DNA of 7,998 bases, taken from the NCBI GenBank assembly GCA_021793875.1, contig JAJYRX010000060.1, positions 1-7,998 of the forward strand. The letters are read 5' to 3'. The notes below the pieces were generated by a model. The model saw only the letters and a program-made list of their open reading frames with translations, ran no database searches and was not told the DNA's origin. The stretch's first letter is position 1; each line of letters opens with the position of its first letter. Shown in pieces: positions 6,703 through 7,998 of this stretch. Origin of the DNA: Pseudomonadota bacterium (GTDB taxonomy: Bacteria; Pseudomonadota; Gammaproteobacteria; Burkholderiales; Burkholderiaceae_B). The translations under genes were made by a program, and so were the position numbers.

Positions 6703-7853
6703 AACGAATATTACGCTGGGTGGCTTATGCCTTTGGCGCGTTTGATCTACCGCTACTAATCTTGTTATGTCTTCTAGCCTTTATTGGCATGGTGCTTATG
6801 CATTCGGCTGTTGGTAGTACCGACTGGCGTTTTGCAGATCAGCTGCGTAATTACGCCATAGCATTTGTTTTCATGTGGGTTGCGGCCCTAATTCCGGGTA
6901 AGGTCTACTTGCGTCTCGCTCCTTGGGTATACGCTATTGGTCTGGTGTTATTGCTGGCGGTTATGTTTTTCGGTGAAACCAGTAAGGGGGCCACACGTTG
7001 GTTAAACCTCGGAATAGGCCGAATACAGCCATCTGAAATTATGAAAATAGCCGTACCACTTATGCTGGCCTGGTATTTTCACAAAAACCAATCACGCATG
7101 AATTTGCTAGATTTCTTAGTAGCCGTGGTTTTGTTAGGCATACCCTTTGTGCTTATTGTTTTGCAGCCCGACCTTGGTACTGCGTTGCTGGTATTTGTTG
7201 CTGGCCTTTGCATAATATATTTTGCTGGTCTTTCATTCTGGCTGTTAATACCAGCTCTGGTTTTAATTGTTCTTTCTGTTTCGGTGCTTAGCTGGTATCA
7301 AGACATTATTTGTGCGCCCGATTTCGACTGGATGTTCTTGCGCGACTATCAAAAACATAGGGTATGTACTTTGCTTGACCCTAGTTCTGATCCGCTAGGA
7401 AAGGGCTTTCACACAATACAGTCCATGATAGCTGTGGGTTCGGGAGGGGTTTACGGTAAGGGCTACATGATGGGTACTCAGGCACACCTTGATTTCATTC
7501 CTGAGCGCACCACAGACTTTATTTTTGCTGTTTATGCTGAAGAGTTCGGACTGTATGGTGGCCTTATTCTAATAGGCCTTTATGCTTTGTTGGTGGCTCG
7601 TGGGCTAACCATTTCTGCTAATGCCAAAACACAGTTCAGCCGTCTGCTTGCAGGCGCGCTTTCTATGATGATTTTTGTTTACGTGTTTGTAAACGTAGGT
7701 ATGGTTACCGGAATGCTTCCTGTAGTAGGTGTACCTTTGCCATTTCTTAGTTATGGCGGTACAGCATTGCTTGTGTTGGGCATAGCCAGCGGCATTTTAA
7801 TGAGCGTTAACAACCAAAGCCGCAAGCGTATTGAGGCCGATGCTCATAGGTGA
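6699..7853 (+). CDS. rodA: Peptidoglycan glycosyltransferase RodA (SEDS family)
   Basis: RodA polymerises lipid II into glycan strands and works as a complex with PBP2. The 384-residue protein is very hydrophobic with about ten membrane segments, the usual SEDS topology. Signatures in order: STDWRFADQLRNY, KGATRWLNLGIGRIQPSEIMK (96-116), LQPDLGTA (155-162), the periplasmic loop VCTLLDPSSDPLGKGFHTIQS (222-242) with VGSGGVYGKGYMMGTQ, FIPERTTDFIFA (266-277), and PLPFLSYGGT (346-355). D273 in TTD corresponds to the essential Asp of SEDS polymerases (D262 in E. coli RodA, from memory). The CAPDFDWMFLRDYQKHRV stretch (206-222) is recalled as typical of Betaproteobacteria. The start is set by AGGAGG and by the 4-base ATGA overlap with mrdA, consistent with coupled synthesis of the two partners. 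FtsW is less likely because of context and the RodA-type loop. Its 3' end overlaps a convergent gene by 10 bp. Confidence 0.97.
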   Translation: MKRILRWVAYAFGAFDLPLLILLCLLAFIGMVLMHSAVGSTDWRFADQLRNYAIAFVFMWVAALIPGKVYLRLAPWVYAIGLVLLLAVMFFGETSKGATRWLNLGIGRIQPSEIMKIAVPLMLAWYFHKNQSRMNLLDFLVAVVLLGIPFVLIVLQPDLGTALLVFVAGLCIIYFAGLSFWLLIPALVLIVLSVSVLSWYQDIICAPDFDWMFLRDYQKHRVCTLLDPSSDPLGKGFHTIQSMIAVGSGGVYGKGYMMGTQAHLDFIPERTTDFIFAVYAEEFGLYGGLILIGLYALLVARGLTISANAKTQFSRLLAGALSMMIFVYVFVNVGMVTGMLPVVGVPLPFLSYGGTALLVLGIASGILMSVNNQSRKRIEADAHR

Positions 7854-7998
7854 GTGTGCCTACTAACCGACCACCTGGCAGCCATAGCGCATAACATTAA
7901 AACCACAACAGCAGATATAGCAATAACTGGGTACGAAGGTAATTCTATTACCATTTTCTGCCCATAGCTTTTACCTAGTTCTAGTATGGCTTTATTCA
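7844..7998 (-). CDS. C-terminal fragment of an unidentified membrane protein (cut by window edge)
   Basis: On the minus strand one frame stays open from the window edge through 50 codons to TGA at 7846-7844. The visible peptide starts NKAILELGKSYGQKMVIELPSYPVIA, followed by a hydrophobic segment of about 20 residues (ISAVVVLMLCAMA) and a short basic tail RWSVSRHTHL. That pattern suggests a C-terminal membrane helix ending in a cytoplasmic positive tail. The Gly-Lys-Ser-Tyr ... Glu-Leu-Pro-x-Tyr-Pro then helix layout loosely recalls the last helix of TRAP transporter small (DctQ-type) permeases, but this is a guess from about 50 residues. The gene converges on rodA, overlapping it by 10 bp. 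Supporting its reality are the membrane-like composition and ATA/TTA codon use like that of the neighbours. It could still be a chance open frame of 155 bp. Confidence 0.5.
   Translation of the reverse strand, partial: NKAILELGKSYGQKMVIELPSYPVIAISAVVVLMLCAMAARWSVSRHTHL

Noticed and set aside
7850..7890. Possible terminator after rodA formed by GGTG and CACC
   Set aside because: The stem is only four or five bases with a loop of about 20 and there is no T-run after it.
1..7998. A previously undescribed system, mobile element, CRISPR array or RNA gene
   Set aside because: All sequence up to 7853, except the 85-bp divergent gap and junctions of 3-8 bp, is occupied by recognised housekeeping genes in a familiar order, with no repeat arrays, transposase, integrase or tRNA-like stretch seen on either strand.

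Overview
The window is an ordinary chromosomal housekeeping region from a Betaproteobacterium, most likely order Burkholderiales and plausibly close to Alcaligenaceae. This rests on gene order (a gatCAB operon divergent from mreBCD-mrdA-rodA) and on protein signatures recalled as typical of that group: CVPCGSTQVERRAI in MreB, ALPGTLPVMNRGAVERAI in GatB, and VCTLLDPSSDPLGKGFH in RodA. GC is about 46% over five sampled 60-base lines, low for this group, and isoleucine ATA codons are unusually frequent. Genus and species cannot be named from the sequence.

Layout. Positions 1-2225, minus strand: gatC, gatA and the first 131 codons of gatB. They are packed tightly (3-bp gap between gatC and gatA, 1-bp overlap between gatA and gatB) and encode the heterotrimeric Asp-tRNA(Asn)/Glu-tRNA(Gln) amidotransferase. 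Positions 2226-2310: an 85-bp divergent intergenic region. It holds a perfect TATAAT facing gatC, an overlapping TATAAG facing mreB, and an imperfect inverted repeat with 13 paired positions per arm. Positions 2311-7853, plus strand: mreB, mreC, mreD, mrdA (PBP2) and rodA, complete and nearly gapless, so probably one transcription unit. Positions 7844-7998, minus strand: the last 50 codons of a convergent, unidentified gene ending in a membrane segment. Its end overlaps rodA by 10 bp.

Function. The plus-strand genes encode the core elongasome. MreB filaments under the inner membrane organise MreC and MreD, which act on the RodA glycan polymerase and PBP2 transpeptidase pair to build lateral cell wall and keep a rod shape. 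All key catalytic residues checked in PBP2, RodA and GatA are present, as are the MreB nucleotide-binding motifs. No gene looks broken.

I found no RNA gene, mobile element, CRISPR array, phage gene or defence gene, and no undescribed system. No gene-free stretch exceeds 85 bp. The points most worth a second look are the inverted repeat in the divergent promoter region, the ATA-rich codon use and the overlapping convergent gene ends after rodA.
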